A stretch of DNA of 64,000 bases from Caenicola sp034331105 (GTDB lineage: Bacteria; Synergistota; Synergistia; Synergistales; Synergistaceae), in contig JAXQGB010000011.1 of assembly GCA_034331105.1 (NCBI GenBank), positions 310,001 to 374,000 on the forward strand, given 5' to 3'. Below the pieces are notes generated by a model, which was not told the origin of the DNA, searched no databases, and was given only the letters and a program-made list of their open reading frames with translations. Position 1 is the stretch's first letter. Every line of letters starts with the position of its first letter. Shown here one piece after another: positions 8,498 to 18,034 of this stretch. The translations under genes and the position numbers were made by a program.

Positions 8498-10762
8498 CTA
8501 ATTAAGAGCCCAAAACATCTTTTCCGGGGTTATCGGAAGATCTCTTATTCTGACTCCGCATGCATCCTCGATCGCATTCGCGATCGCGGGAGCTGTCGGT
8601 ATAAGTGTCGGTTCACCGACCCCCTTCGCACCGTAAGGACCCAACGGGTCGTTAGTCTCGATCGCTATTCCCTCTACCGCGGGCATGTCCTTTATTGTCA
8701 TGAAGGTATACCCGTGGAGGCCGTTCGAAGCGGGGATCCCGTTTTTGAAAAGCATATTTTCATAGAGACACCAGCCAATACCCTGAGCAACTCCGCCTGT
8801 TATCTGACCCTGAAGTCCAAATTCATTTACGACCTTGCCTACGTCATGCACTGCTATAACACGAAGGACCTTGACTTTGCCTGTTGCTGTGTCGACCTCA
8901 ACTTCAACACCGTGTGCCCCGTAAGTATATGCACTTGAGTAGTCCCCGTAAAAGTTTTCGTCAGCACCTATTGTCGGGGGTTCATATGTTACGTTGGCGA
9001 TGAGCGGAACTCCGGCATTTGATCTTATTGCCTTGGTTGCGACGTCTTTTACAGTCAAAAGGATCGAGGGATCCCTGCTGCACTTTACCAGCCCATTTTC
9101 AATGAAGAGCGTATCCCTTTGACGGGATGTCATTTTGGCCGCCAGATCCAGCATCTGTGAAAGAAGCTGTTCACATGCCAGAAGGACAGCCTTTCCTCCA
9201 AGGGTCGTTACACGGCTTGAATATGTACCCATACCAAACGGGCACACATCAGTATCAAGAGGCATAACTGTTATCGTGTCGATCGGTATACAAAGTTTTT
9301 CAGCAGCGATCTGGGCGAAGACTGTCTTGGCTCCCTGTCCCATATCTGCCTCACCCGAGAAGATAAAGACTCCTCCATCTTCGTGCATACGGATAGTTGC
9401 AGCCGAACCGTCGAACTTTTCTCCGCCACGGTTGCCCGATACATGTGTCATGCAGGCCACGCCAATACCGCGCTTAATGCGGCCGTTCTGCTCTTCTGCC
9501 GGGAGCCTGTTTTCACGGATCTTTTCTGCCGCTATCCTTATGCAGTCCTGGAGACCGCAGCTCCTTATCTTCCATTTATGAAGAGTAACGTCGCCTTTTT
9601 GCACAGCGTTCTTCAGGCGGACTTCCACAGGATCCAGACCTATCTCGCGGCAGCATTCATCGATAAAGGATTCAACTGCGAAATGGCTCTGGCTGTTCCC
9701 GTATCCCCTGAATCCGCTTGTCGGGATAAGGTTGGTGTAAACAAGATAAGAGTCGCATTTGGTCGACTTATACCTGTAAAGACAGTCTGTGCGCATTGAC
9801 AGGTTAAGGAGAACTTTAGGAGCCGCCCACGAATAAGGGCCATTGTCAGCGATGATGGTCATCTCTTTGGAGACCATTGTGCCGTCTTTCATCATGCCAA
9901 GTTTTACCTTCATTTTCGGTGCAATTCTTGGGCGTGTTGTGAGCTGCTCTTCTTCCCTTGTTAAGAGGACCTTTACCGGCCGGCCGGCCTTTTTAGCCAG
10001 AACGGCTGCGATCGGGTGGAAATTTCGGATCCATATCTTTGCTCCGAATGCCCCCCCAATAAATGGACATTTGACATTAACCATAGAAGGCTTGATCCCG
10101 AGAGCCTTGGCTATTTCGTTCCTTGCCTGGAAAGCAGCCTGAATGCCCGTCCATACTGTAAGACGGCCGTTTGATTCCCACTGGGCAACAGCTCCGAATG
10201 GTTCGAGGTAAAGACCTGAGACACGATGAGTGCTGAACTCTTTCTCAAAGACATAATCACAAGAGGCAAAATCTTCTTCTACGTTTCCCCGTTCTATGTG
10301 ATACTCTTTTGCGATGTTACCGGGAACATTGTCATGGACTGAGGGAGCACCAGGCTCTAATGCCTTTATCGGATCATCAACGACAGGCAGCACTTCATAC
10401 TCAACCTTTATAAGCTTGAGAGCTTCCCTTGCTATCTCGTCTGAATCGGCAGCAACCGCTGCGACCTCATCACCCACGTAACGGACTTTATCGACAGCCA
10501 GCATATCAACGTCCGGGATCTCCATCCCGAATTTGTTCCGGGGGCAGTCTTTGGCTGTAATAACTGCTCTGACTCCTGAAAATTTTTCAGCTTCGGATGT
10601 ATCGATCGAAAGTATTCTTGCATGGGGGTGGGGAGACCTGAGGATCTTTCCAATAAGCAACCCGGGAAACGAAATATCATCAAGATATTTAGCCTTTCCG
10701 GTCACTTTATCCAATGCGTCGACAAAACACTGTTTTGTGCCTATGCTCATAAACTGTTCCAT
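8498..10762 (-). CDS. Molybdenum hydroxylase 1, molybdopterin-binding large subunit
   Basis: About 754 residues, full length for the xanthine-dehydrogenase large-subunit family (a/b hammerhead N-terminus near VTGKAKYLDD, then the Moco domain). GGAFGAK, RGYGNSQSH and the terminal GPYGAKGVGEPT, with the catalytic glutamate in GVGEP, are all present. The start is the second ATG (10762), 6 bases after GGAGGT. The enzyme should hydroxylate a carbon next to nitrogen in a heteroaromatic ring using water. Because it shares an operon with a 6-hydroxynicotinate-reductase-like gene, a nicotinate-type ring is a fair guess; the substrate cannot be read from the sequence. Confidence 0.92.
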   Translation of the reverse strand: MEQFMSIGTKQCFVDALDKVTGKAKYLDDISFPGLLIGKILRSPHPHARILSIDTSEAEKFSGVRAVITAKDCPRNKFGMEIPDVDMLAVDKVRYVGDEVAAVAADSDEIAREALKLIKVEYEVLPVVDDPIKALEPGAPSVHDNVPGNIAKEYHIERGNVEEDFASCDYVFEKEFSTHRVSGLYLEPFGAVAQWESNGRLTVWTGIQAAFQARNEIAKALGIKPSMVNVKCPFIGGAFGAKIWIRNFHPIAAVLAKKAGRPVKVLLTREEEQLTTRPRIAPKMKVKLGMMKDGTMVSKEMTIIADNGPYSWAAPKVLLNLSMRTDCLYRYKSTKCDSYLVYTNLIPTSGFRGYGNSQSHFAVESFIDECCREIGLDPVEVRLKNAVQKGDVTLHKWKIRSCGLQDCIRIAAEKIRENRLPAEEQNGRIKRGIGVACMTHVSGNRGGEKFDGSAATIRMHEDGGVFIFSGEADMGQGAKTVFAQIAAEKLCIPIDTITVMPLDTDVCPFGMGTYSSRVTTLGGKAVLLACEQLLSQMLDLAAKMTSRQRDTLFIENGLVKCSRDPSILLTVKDVATKAIRSNAGVPLIANVTYEPPTIGADENFYGDYSSAYTYGAHGVEVEVDTATGKVKVLRVIAVHDVGKVVNEFGLQGQITGGVAQGIGWCLYENMLFKNGIPASNGLHGYTFMTIKDMPAVEGIAIETNDPLGPYGAKGVGEPTLIPTAPAIANAIEDACGVRIRDLPITPEKMFWALN

Positions 10763-10785
10763 ATACATACCTCCACTGCTTATTA

Positions 10786-11676
10786 TTATTTCTGGTCAAT
10801 TTTTTTAACTTCAAAAAGACATTTTTGGGGATCGCTTCCTCGGACGACAGCCATTTCACCTGAAACAAAAATTACAGCGCCTTGTATCATTCCGCAATTA
10901 ATAAGATCTTCAATTCTGTTTTTACCTGATAAGATCGCCGCGGATACACTTTCTTCCTTTAAGTTACCAACAGATTTTGTAACAAGAAGCCCCTTTATGT
11001 CTGTACCGTAATCCAGTTCTTCTGCCAGACACTGAATAATTGCAGGATCATCGCAGATGCATGCGTTTGCGATCGATGTAGCGGCAGCATCCGCCATTGA
11101 AGAATTCTCGGCGAGGACAGTAACTGCAGATGCTATGCCCCGAGTAAGGCTTCGGCCTCCCATGCCGCTTGTTGCAATTCCTCTTATCTCCCGAAGTGAT
11201 TTTACTTCCAGACTATGGGTCATATTTCCAAATTTAATGTCGCTGATCAAAGCCGCTTTGATAGATTCTCTTCCAGCTTCAGTTACCCTCCAGGCGATAT
11301 CCCCTCCGTTGTTTGTCATCGCAAAATCTGACCCATATTTGCTTATTTCTTCTACTGCAAGGTCAGAGACTGTTCCTGCAACAGCTGCGAGGGGTGTAAA
11401 TTCAGGTTCGTTGAGCATCCTTACTGAGTTGACCATTCTTTTAACTGCTTCCGGAGCGTGAACTGGGATATCACCTATTTCACAAACAGGCTTTCTGATA
11501 ATTTCAAGGAATACAGCAAGGTCATTGAATACCTCTATCGCTTTATCGGCGCCCGCCATAGCAGCTTCTGTAAAGGGAGTGCCCATTTTCCTGGCCTCCA
11601 GCGTCATTGTTACCGGGCCGTAGTCCACAAGGACTACGCCCTCTCCTATAACATGATATTTCTTTAAATTATTCAA
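10786..11676 (-). CDS. UPF0280 family protein
   Basis: A 296-residue protein with the features of the UPF0280 family (VDYGPVTMTLEA near the start, AAVAGTVSDLAVE, NNGGDIAW, SGMGGRSLTRGIASAVTV). The fold is ApbE-like, but no activity is established. It lies between the hydroxynicotinate-reductase-like gene and the hydroxylase 1 large subunit in the same operon. In anaerobes such neighbours suggest a role in metal, flavin or redox cofactor handling for these enzymes; this is inference. Confidence 0.85.
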   Translation of the reverse strand: MNNLKKYHVIGEGVVLVDYGPVTMTLEARKMGTPFTEAAMAGADKAIEVFNDLAVFLEIIRKPVCEIGDIPVHAPEAVKRMVNSVRMLNEPEFTPLAAVAGTVSDLAVEEISKYGSDFAMTNNGGDIAWRVTEAGRESIKAALISDIKFGNMTHSLEVKSLREIRGIATSGMGGRSLTRGIASAVTVLAENSSMADAAATSIANACICDDPAIIQCLAEELDYGTDIKGLLVTKSVGNLKEESVSAAILSGKNRIEDLINCGMIQGAVIFVSGEMAVVRGSDPQKCLFEVKKIDQK

Positions 11677-11730
11677 AATGTCAGCCTTCTTGCATATATA
11701 TTGAACGAGTAAATTGAGTCAATATTTTAT

Positions 11731-13254
11731 TCAGTCTTTCAGTTCTGTAAACTCATATCTTCCTTCTGCCAGGACATCTTCCTTTGTTCTCATGGCGTGT
11801 ACGTGACCTTTTATTCCATCATAAGTTTTCACGGTCATCGTATATTCGATCGGGGCAAGGACCGCCGGTGATGCAGTGTAGTTGAACGGATGGTCTATCA
11901 TTTTTTCTACATCTGCAAGAAAGGTGATTCCTCCTCCGGGCATGATGTAAGTAGGGGCACCGGCTATCGTGAGATTCGCATCTCCCCTGTGGACAGCCTT
12001 CGTTATCCGGATGGGATCAACTGTTACCCCGGCTCTTGCGCTTCCTCCGACGCCGGCGTAATACATAGCAGAGACCCTGCTGTCCTCGCAGCATCCGGCG
12101 GCCATCTTCCTGAATTCTTCAAGCTCTTGCGAGATCACTGCAGGTTTGACTGTTCCGTCATCCTGGATCTCGAACAGAGCGATCTTGCGCCAGGTAGTCT
12201 CAGCGACCAATATTTTCATTCCAGGCTTTGCGATGGTCATGTCGATGTCTTTGATAGCTTCTGCCGGGTCGCTGATATTCGTTCCGCCCCAGCCATCTCC
12301 ATGTTCAAAGAAATAGCGCCCGTTTGTTGCAAGACGTCCTACCGGGGTAACTCCGCTGTAAGGTTTCTGTTCTGCTCCGGCCGGATGTTTTGTAAACAGA
12401 CCTGTGATGTGATGATCCAGTATGATCGCCTCATCGATAAGTGGAGCGAGTAAGCGCGCGAAAAGTCCGCAACATGCTCCTCCGCAGCCCACTCTCATCT
12501 TGTCGTCGACCTCTCCGTTTATTATCGGATGCTCTCCGACCTGAAGCTCAAGTTTGCATCCGCCGTCGATTGTTAGGTTCACTTTTTCTTTGTTCCCCAG
12601 TTCAGCCATGGTTTTTACTACGTACATTCCGTCCGGGCCCTTGACTTTATTTACGCCACCTAGGATGAGGATGTGTGAGCCGTACTGCTCCGTTGTAACT
12701 ATACCCACTACCCGCCCGTCGCGGCGGACCAGTGCTCCCTCGTCGCCAACATGGGCATTTGAATCTATTTTCACCATCATGGAGCTGTATGATACCGGAG
12801 CTTCTGTGACAACCGTCACAACGTCAAAACCATCACGTTTCTCGGTAACTATGTATGGAGCAGGCTTGTAGTCCGGATAAGCAGCACCTGCACCTACGGC
12901 AGAGACTATTGGCTTTGTTATGGCGATCTTCTCAGGATCTACCTTTGTATTTGTCGGTATCTGAAGGGGTCTGACTAGCAGGAGCTGCCCTGATCCGTTT
13001 TTGAATCTTTTACAGGCTCCCTGTTTGCCTTCGGAAATGCGGCACTTGACGCCGCAATTACGGCAAAGGATAGTTGCTGAGCCGACTGCGTCTTCGGAAA
13101 TGGCATCGAATTTGCAATACTTGATGCACGTGACACAGTGAACGCAATTATCGTTTACGACCGCCTTCTTATTTAATACTTTTATCGCATCTGAGGGACA
13201 GGCCTGTTCGCAGGCCTTACACCCTATACATTTTTCAAGAATAACTCTGATCAT
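11731..13254 (-). CDS. 6-hydroxynicotinate reductase-like iron-sulfur protein
   Basis: A 507-residue cytoplasmic protein. Residues 1-55 are a two-cluster ferredoxin domain (CIGCKACEQACP and CVHCVTCIKYC). CRNCGVKC follows near residue 85, and a CGGACCGLF motif and an AAGCCEDS segment lie in the large C-terminal part. Length and layout agree with the roughly 54-kDa Hnr of the Eubacterium barkeri nicotinate cluster, which reduces 6-hydroxynicotinate with reduced ferredoxin. The two neighbouring molybdenum hydroxylases and the enamidase-like hydrolase support a ring-reduction role. The exact substrate is uncertain because the rest of the pathway differs from the barkeri one. Confidence 0.75.
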   Translation of the reverse strand: MIRVILEKCIGCKACEQACPSDAIKVLNKKAVVNDNCVHCVTCIKYCKFDAISEDAVGSATILCRNCGVKCRISEGKQGACKRFKNGSGQLLLVRPLQIPTNTKVDPEKIAITKPIVSAVGAGAAYPDYKPAPYIVTEKRDGFDVVTVVTEAPVSYSSMMVKIDSNAHVGDEGALVRRDGRVVGIVTTEQYGSHILILGGVNKVKGPDGMYVVKTMAELGNKEKVNLTIDGGCKLELQVGEHPIINGEVDDKMRVGCGGACCGLFARLLAPLIDEAIILDHHITGLFTKHPAGAEQKPYSGVTPVGRLATNGRYFFEHGDGWGGTNISDPAEAIKDIDMTIAKPGMKILVAETTWRKIALFEIQDDGTVKPAVISQELEEFRKMAAGCCEDSRVSAMYYAGVGGSARAGVTVDPIRITKAVHRGDANLTIAGAPTYIMPGGGITFLADVEKMIDHPFNYTASPAVLAPIEYTMTVKTYDGIKGHVHAMRTKEDVLAEGRYEFTELKD

Positions 13255-13276
13255 TTTTATACCTCCAAAATAATAA

Positions 13277-14368
13277 TTAATTTATTAAAAAATCGATAAT
13301 TAAAGGATAAAGCAATAGTATGCAAATAACCCTACAGGTATGAAAAATTGACGCAGTAACAACATTTACATTAAGCTCTTCTGCAAAAAATACGATTTGA
13401 CTTAGTCCGACAGGTGAAGCACAAAGTAAACATGTTGAAATATCCCATTTTTTATGTTTATATAAAATATATGCCATAAAAAGCGTTAGAATTAACATTA
13501 CAACTATCATTAATACTGTTGGAAGAAACAGACTTGGCAACATTATAATCATATCTTTCGTTATTTTTTGACCAATATTAATTCCAATAAAAATTTGAAC
13601 AATATTGCTTAAAAACAAAGATGTTTTAAATGATTTATTAGAATAAACGACATAAATACCTGAAATAAACATCGAAGCTAGCAGTATCCCAAAATATAAA
13701 TCAAATTTAGCAAATATATAAGCTATGATAAATGAAAAAGAAAAAACATAAAAATAGTCCTTTTTATTAAATTTTGAAGTAGATACAAAAGCTACATTCG
13801 TTTTATTTTTGTTATTTATTTGATTTATTGTTGTATTTTTATTTGATAATATCGATATTAGTGGCATTATGCTAAGAAAAAAAATAACCCTTGCCATTTG
13901 AAAAAAAACTATCGCTGCAATATCTTCATCTAATGACATTGACAATGCCAATGAAATCATTTCTACTGTCCCACCAGTAGCAGATGCAATAAGGGCTGAT
14001 GCTAAAGGAATATTGCTAGATAGATATACTAAATACCCAGCCATAGTTGACAATAATAGCATACCAGAAGAAAAAACTATAATCACAAACAATATTGATC
14101 TTAATTTATGGAAAATATCTCTATTGATTTGTTTTCCAATAATAATTCCTATTATTGAATTTGAAATTACGAATGAAAAATTCAACCAAGACATCGGTTG
14201 ATAACCGTTTATTGATAATATTGCACCACTTATAATTCCACCCATTAAAGATGGGTTTGGAATTTTAATTTTTTTTAAAATTCCAAACACCAACCATGCT
14301 GTCGAGAGATAAACACTTAGGTTAATTAAAGTAAACATTAATAACAAATTAGCATTTAATTTTTCCAA
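13277..14368 (-). CDS. AbrB-family (PF05145-type) integral membrane transporter
   Basis: A 363-residue hydrophobic protein with about ten membrane segments in two similar halves, each with a glycine/proline re-entrant-like stretch. It is the membrane family misnamed AbrB/ammonia monooxygenase regulator, not the DNA-binding AbrB. Members often sit beside TRAP or TTT carboxylate importers. It overlaps the hydroxylase 2 large subunit gene by 20 bp, so co-translation is likely. It is much more AT-rich than the genes to its left. A role in export or uptake of pathway acids is plausible. Confidence 0.75.
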   Translation of the reverse strand: MEKLNANLLLMFTLINLSVYLSTAWLVFGILKKIKIPNPSLMGGIISGAILSINGYQPMSWLNFSFVISNSIIGIIIGKQINRDIFHKLRSILFVIIVFSSGMLLLSTMAGYLVYLSSNIPLASALIASATGGTVEMISLALSMSLDEDIAAIVFFQMARVIFFLSIMPLISILSNKNTTINQINNKNKTNVAFVSTSKFNKKDYFYVFSFSFIIAYIFAKFDLYFGILLASMFISGIYVVYSNKSFKTSLFLSNIVQIFIGINIGQKITKDMIIMLPSLFLPTVLMIVVMLILTLFMAYILYKHKKWDISTCLLCASPVGLSQIVFFAEELNVNVVTASIFHTCRVICILLLYPLIIDFLIN

Positions 14369-16631
14369 TTATTTTTAAAATGTTTTCTGGTCTTAGTAAT
14401 GAGCTATGGATATCCTTTCCCAGTGCATCTGCTACAGCATTCGTAACTGCGGCATGTGTTGGTATAATCGCTGGTTCACCAACACCTTTTGCACCGTATG
14501 GTCCTAACGGATCTGGAACCTCTATAATTATCGGGACAATCTTTGAAGGAATATCCATTGAAGTGGCAATTTTATAATCATGAAAATTGGGATTTAGAAT
14601 TTTGCCGTTTTCACGGACAATACACTCATAAAAACTATTGCTCAGGCCCATTACTACTGAACCTTCTATTTGTTGTTTTACTGTTGCAGGATTAATTGCT
14701 TTACCCACATTATTTGCAGCAGCAAATGTACCCACTTCAATTTTTCCTGTTTTTGTATCAACATAGACATCTACTGCGTGGGCACCAAACATCCAATAAA
14801 TGCTTGGTGCACCATAGATTCCTGCACCTTTTGCAGCAGGGTAATAAAAATACTTGCCGCACACATTTCCTCCTGCGCCATAAGTAAATCGAATTACATC
14901 CGTGTAAGTTAATTGACGTTCTTTATCATCTTCGTGAAAGATTTTGCCCATTTCAACTTGTAATTTTTCCACCGGCACACCTAACATCTCCGCAGCACTT
15001 TTCTTCAATGTGCTAATAATCTCTTCTGAGGCCCTTACTATTGCGGTACCCATGTGAAATGTTGTTCTGCTTGCAGTTGTAGATGCATCGAATGGTGATA
15101 TATCGGTGTTTGGGAATGATAACCTTATAGAACTCATCGGAAGGTTTAGTGCTTCAGCTGCTATTTGGGACAATACTGTTCTGCTGCCCTGTCCAACTTC
15201 TGATGATGATAATGAAATTATTACGCTTGAATCATAATTCATTGTGACATAAACACCAGAACCTGATGGGGTCTTTGTTGGTTCCCAACCAACAGCATAA
15301 CCTCTACCATGTAATATGCCATCTTCAAGATCAGGTTTTATCAATACCTTTTCATTATTCATAACTTTTTCTACTTCATTTAAACACTCTTCGATCCCCA
15401 CGCCAAAGACTTCATGCCCGAGAGCATTTTGCTCACCCTCTCGTAGGATATTACGTTTTCTTATAGAAACAGGATCTATTCCTAAAGTTTGTGCTATTTT
15501 ATCCATCTGTCTTTCATTAGCAAAAACAGGCTGAGTGCAACCATAGCCTCTGTATGCTCCTGCAAGAGATTTGTTAGTGTAGATACAATAACCATCGACC
15601 TCTACATTCGGTATTCTATAAGGTCCCGGTGCAGCATCAGTACCTTGTATACAGACAGTAGGTCCCTTTTCCGAGTAAGCTCCAGTGTCAAAATACAAAG
15701 ACATCTTTTTTGACATGATTGTTCCATCATTTTTTACACCAGTTTTAATTTTTATTTTTACTGCATGACGTGATAATGTTGATTCAAAACATTCTTCTCT
15801 TGTGTATGTAACTTTTACTGGCAGACCTTCTGTTTTCATTGCAAGGGCAATTGCTAGTGGTTCAACTTTTAATCCGCCCTTTCCACCGAAGCTACCACCA
15901 ATATAATAAGTCATTATTCTTAGGGAGTTCTCTGATATTCTTAGAGCGTCACTGAGATCTTTTCTTAGTCTGTGCACGCTACTATTTGTTGTCCACACAT
16001 TCATAATTCCATCAGGCATAACCTGTGCAATTGCAAGGTACGGCTCGATTTGAGCATGATGCACGTCATGCACATAATATTCATCTTCAAATATTGAGTC
16101 GGACTCAGAAAAACCTTTTTCAATATCACCATGCTGAATATGGTAATGGTTACAAATATTTGTATTATCTATTGTTTTTACAGCTGCAATGTGTTTATAG
16201 TTTGAGAGATCTGGATGTATTATTGTAACTTTGTTTAAAGCATCTTCAATATCTAATGCGGCAGGTAATTTTTCATATTCAATTACAATTTTTGAAAGTG
16301 CTTCACATGCAATTTGTTCGCTATTAGCTGCGACTGCTACTACTGGCTCACCTACATATCTGACTACCTTATTAGCGAGGAAGGGCATATCCTTTAATGC
16401 TTCTCCTCCTAAAAAATCAATGTCTTGTCCAGTGACGATTGCTATAACTCCCTTAATTTTTTTTGCTGCAGAAACATCAATATTTCTTATTATTGCATGT
16501 GCTTCGGTACTATGTAACACTTTACCATATAGCATTCCATGCAATTTAATATCATCTATGTACGTTGCCTTACCAGTTACTTTATCCTTTGCATCAACCC
16601 TTGGGATATCTTTTCCTATGTAATTAAACAT
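14349..16631 (-). CDS. Molybdenum hydroxylase 2, molybdopterin-binding large subunit
   Basis: A 760-residue paralogue of the hydroxylase 1 large subunit, with GGSFGGKGG, RGYGCTQPV and the terminal GPYGAKGVGEPA carrying the catalytic glutamate. The start ATG has AAGGAGG 8 bases upstream. It belongs to an S-M-L gene set, opposite in order to hydroxylase 1. The AT-rich codon use and the different order argue for a separate origin rather than a recent duplication. It probably hydroxylates a second position of the ring or a different heterocycle. Confidence 0.92.
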   Translation of the reverse strand: MFNYIGKDIPRVDAKDKVTGKATYIDDIKLHGMLYGKVLHSTEAHAIIRNIDVSAAKKIKGVIAIVTGQDIDFLGGEALKDMPFLANKVVRYVGEPVVAVAANSEQIACEALSKIVIEYEKLPAALDIEDALNKVTIIHPDLSNYKHIAAVKTIDNTNICNHYHIQHGDIEKGFSESDSIFEDEYYVHDVHHAQIEPYLAIAQVMPDGIMNVWTTNSSVHRLRKDLSDALRISENSLRIMTYYIGGSFGGKGGLKVEPLAIALAMKTEGLPVKVTYTREECFESTLSRHAVKIKIKTGVKNDGTIMSKKMSLYFDTGAYSEKGPTVCIQGTDAAPGPYRIPNVEVDGYCIYTNKSLAGAYRGYGCTQPVFANERQMDKIAQTLGIDPVSIRKRNILREGEQNALGHEVFGVGIEECLNEVEKVMNNEKVLIKPDLEDGILHGRGYAVGWEPTKTPSGSGVYVTMNYDSSVIISLSSSEVGQGSRTVLSQIAAEALNLPMSSIRLSFPNTDISPFDASTTASRTTFHMGTAIVRASEEIISTLKKSAAEMLGVPVEKLQVEMGKIFHEDDKERQLTYTDVIRFTYGAGGNVCGKYFYYPAAKGAGIYGAPSIYWMFGAHAVDVYVDTKTGKIEVGTFAAANNVGKAINPATVKQQIEGSVVMGLSNSFYECIVRENGKILNPNFHDYKIATSMDIPSKIVPIIIEVPDPLGPYGAKGVGEPAIIPTHAAVTNAVADALGKDIHSSLLRPENILKIIGKIKC

Positions 16632-16632
16632 G

Positions 16633-17502
16633 TTATCGCCTCCTTATCAGTGCTAATTTAATCGCCCTTTTCACTAGCTCAGGCAGTACTTCCTTTCTGT
16701 ATGCTGCCGAACATCTAAAACTGTCTCTCGGTGACACTGAATTCAAAACTAACTTTGATGCTATTGAAATGTTGTCATCAGTTATTCTGTTATTTAGAAG
16801 TTTTTCTTCCACATCTACCGCATTAATGTGTTTCACCCCAGCTGTTGTAATTGTAACTTTTATTGAGTTACATACTCCTGAGCATGGATCAGAAATAAGG
16901 GCACAGGATGCCCCTACTAATGCAATTTCCATTGCATTTCGGCGACCATGTTTGATATAAGCAGAAGAAACATCTCTATTAAATGGTATAATTATCGCTT
17001 TCAATATTTCTCCATTTGCAAGAATATTTTTGCCTACACCGGTACAAAAATCTCCAATTCTTACTACTCGTTCATTATATCCGTCAGTTAAAACAAGTTT
17101 TGAATCCAAGACCATTAAAGGTCCAATTGAATCAGCAGAAGGTAAAGAAGAACATATATTTCCTCCTATAGTTGCTACGTTTCTAATTTGGGTAGAACCA
17201 ATTTGTGAAATTCCGTCCATTAACGCACTAAAAGTATAATCTTTTGATTCATAAAGTTTTTTTTCCAGTTGTGAGATGCACACAAGAGACCCAATATACA
17301 AAGAGTCATTTAAAAAGCTAATACCATCAAGCTCTTTGATTTTATCTAGACATATCAGTCTTTTTTCCTTGGTTGGATCATTCTGTTCAACTAATATATC
17401 TGTACCACCAGCCAGATACTTACCTAAACCTAAACTCTCGTTTTTTATATTCACTGCTTCAATAATAGATTCAGGAAAACAAATTTTTAAGTTGCAAAAC
17501 AT
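16633..17502 (-). CDS. Molybdenum hydroxylase 2, FAD-binding medium subunit
   Basis: A 289-residue FAD subunit. YLAGGTDILVEQ forms the flavin phosphate loop near residue 33, and NVATIGGNICSSLPSADS the second FAD segment. GGAGGAATG precedes the ATG. The gene touches both neighbours (stop and start within 1-2 bases of each), typical of a tightly coupled S-M-L operon. AT-rich like its partners. Confidence 0.92.
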   Translation of the reverse strand: MFCNLKICFPESIIEAVNIKNESLGLGKYLAGGTDILVEQNDPTKEKRLICLDKIKELDGISFLNDSLYIGSLVCISQLEKKLYESKDYTFSALMDGISQIGSTQIRNVATIGGNICSSLPSADSIGPLMVLDSKLVLTDGYNERVVRIGDFCTGVGKNILANGEILKAIIIPFNRDVSSAYIKHGRRNAMEIALVGASCALISDPCSGVCNSIKVTITTAGVKHINAVDVEEKLLNNRITDDNISIASKLVLNSVSPRDSFRCSAAYRKEVLPELVKRAIKLALIRRR

Positions 17503-17982
17503 TTAATCATTCCTCCTTTGTTTCTTCTTTAATGAAGCGTCTTTAATTGAATCTATTATTCGAACATATCCTGTACACCTGCATAAATTACCACTTATTG
17601 AACGTTTAATCTCATCTTCGTCAGGGTTTTCATTTTCATCAAGAAGTGCCTTTGCACTCATTATCATGCCAGGGGTACAAAAACCGCACTGCACTGCACC
17701 ATTATCAATAAATGATTGTTGTATTATGTCCAATTCCCCATTTTTTGATAAACCTTCTATTGTTGTCACTGTACATCCTTCCAGTTTAGCTGCCAGAAAT
17801 ATGCAAGAATTTACGGCCTTTCCATCGACCAAAACAGTACATGCTCCACAATCTCCCTTGCCACAGCCTTCTTTAGTCCCTGTTAAGTTAAAAACGTCTC
17901 TTAAAAGCCTGAGCAAAGATATATTATCCTCAATGATAGCGCTGACGCTGTCACCATTAAGCACAAAATGAATTTCTTTCAT
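17503..17982 (-). CDS. Molybdenum hydroxylase 2, [2Fe-2S] small subunit
   Basis: A 159-residue small subunit with both [2Fe-2S] domains: CGKGDCGACTV and a later NSC in the ferredoxin half, and CGFCTPG and CRCTGY in the helical half. The ATG at 17982 is chosen because GGGGAGG precedes it. It is the first of the S-M-L set; the TRAP permease gene lies 52 bp upstream of it. Confidence 0.92.
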   Translation of the reverse strand: MKEIHFVLNGDSVSAIIEDNISLLRLLRDVFNLTGTKEGCGKGDCGACTVLVDGKAVNSCIFLAAKLEGCTVTTIEGLSKNGELDIIQQSFIDNGAVQCGFCTPGMIMSAKALLDENENPDEDEIKRSISGNLCRCTGYVRIIDSIKDASLKKKQRRND

Positions 17983-18034
17983 GTTAAATACCTCCCCTTT
18001 TTTAAACACGCACAAGTAATCACGATATATTTTG

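Noticed and set aside
13277..14368. Reading the AbrB-family protein as a DNA-binding regulator
   Set aside because: It is a polytopic membrane protein; the name is a historic misannotation of the family.
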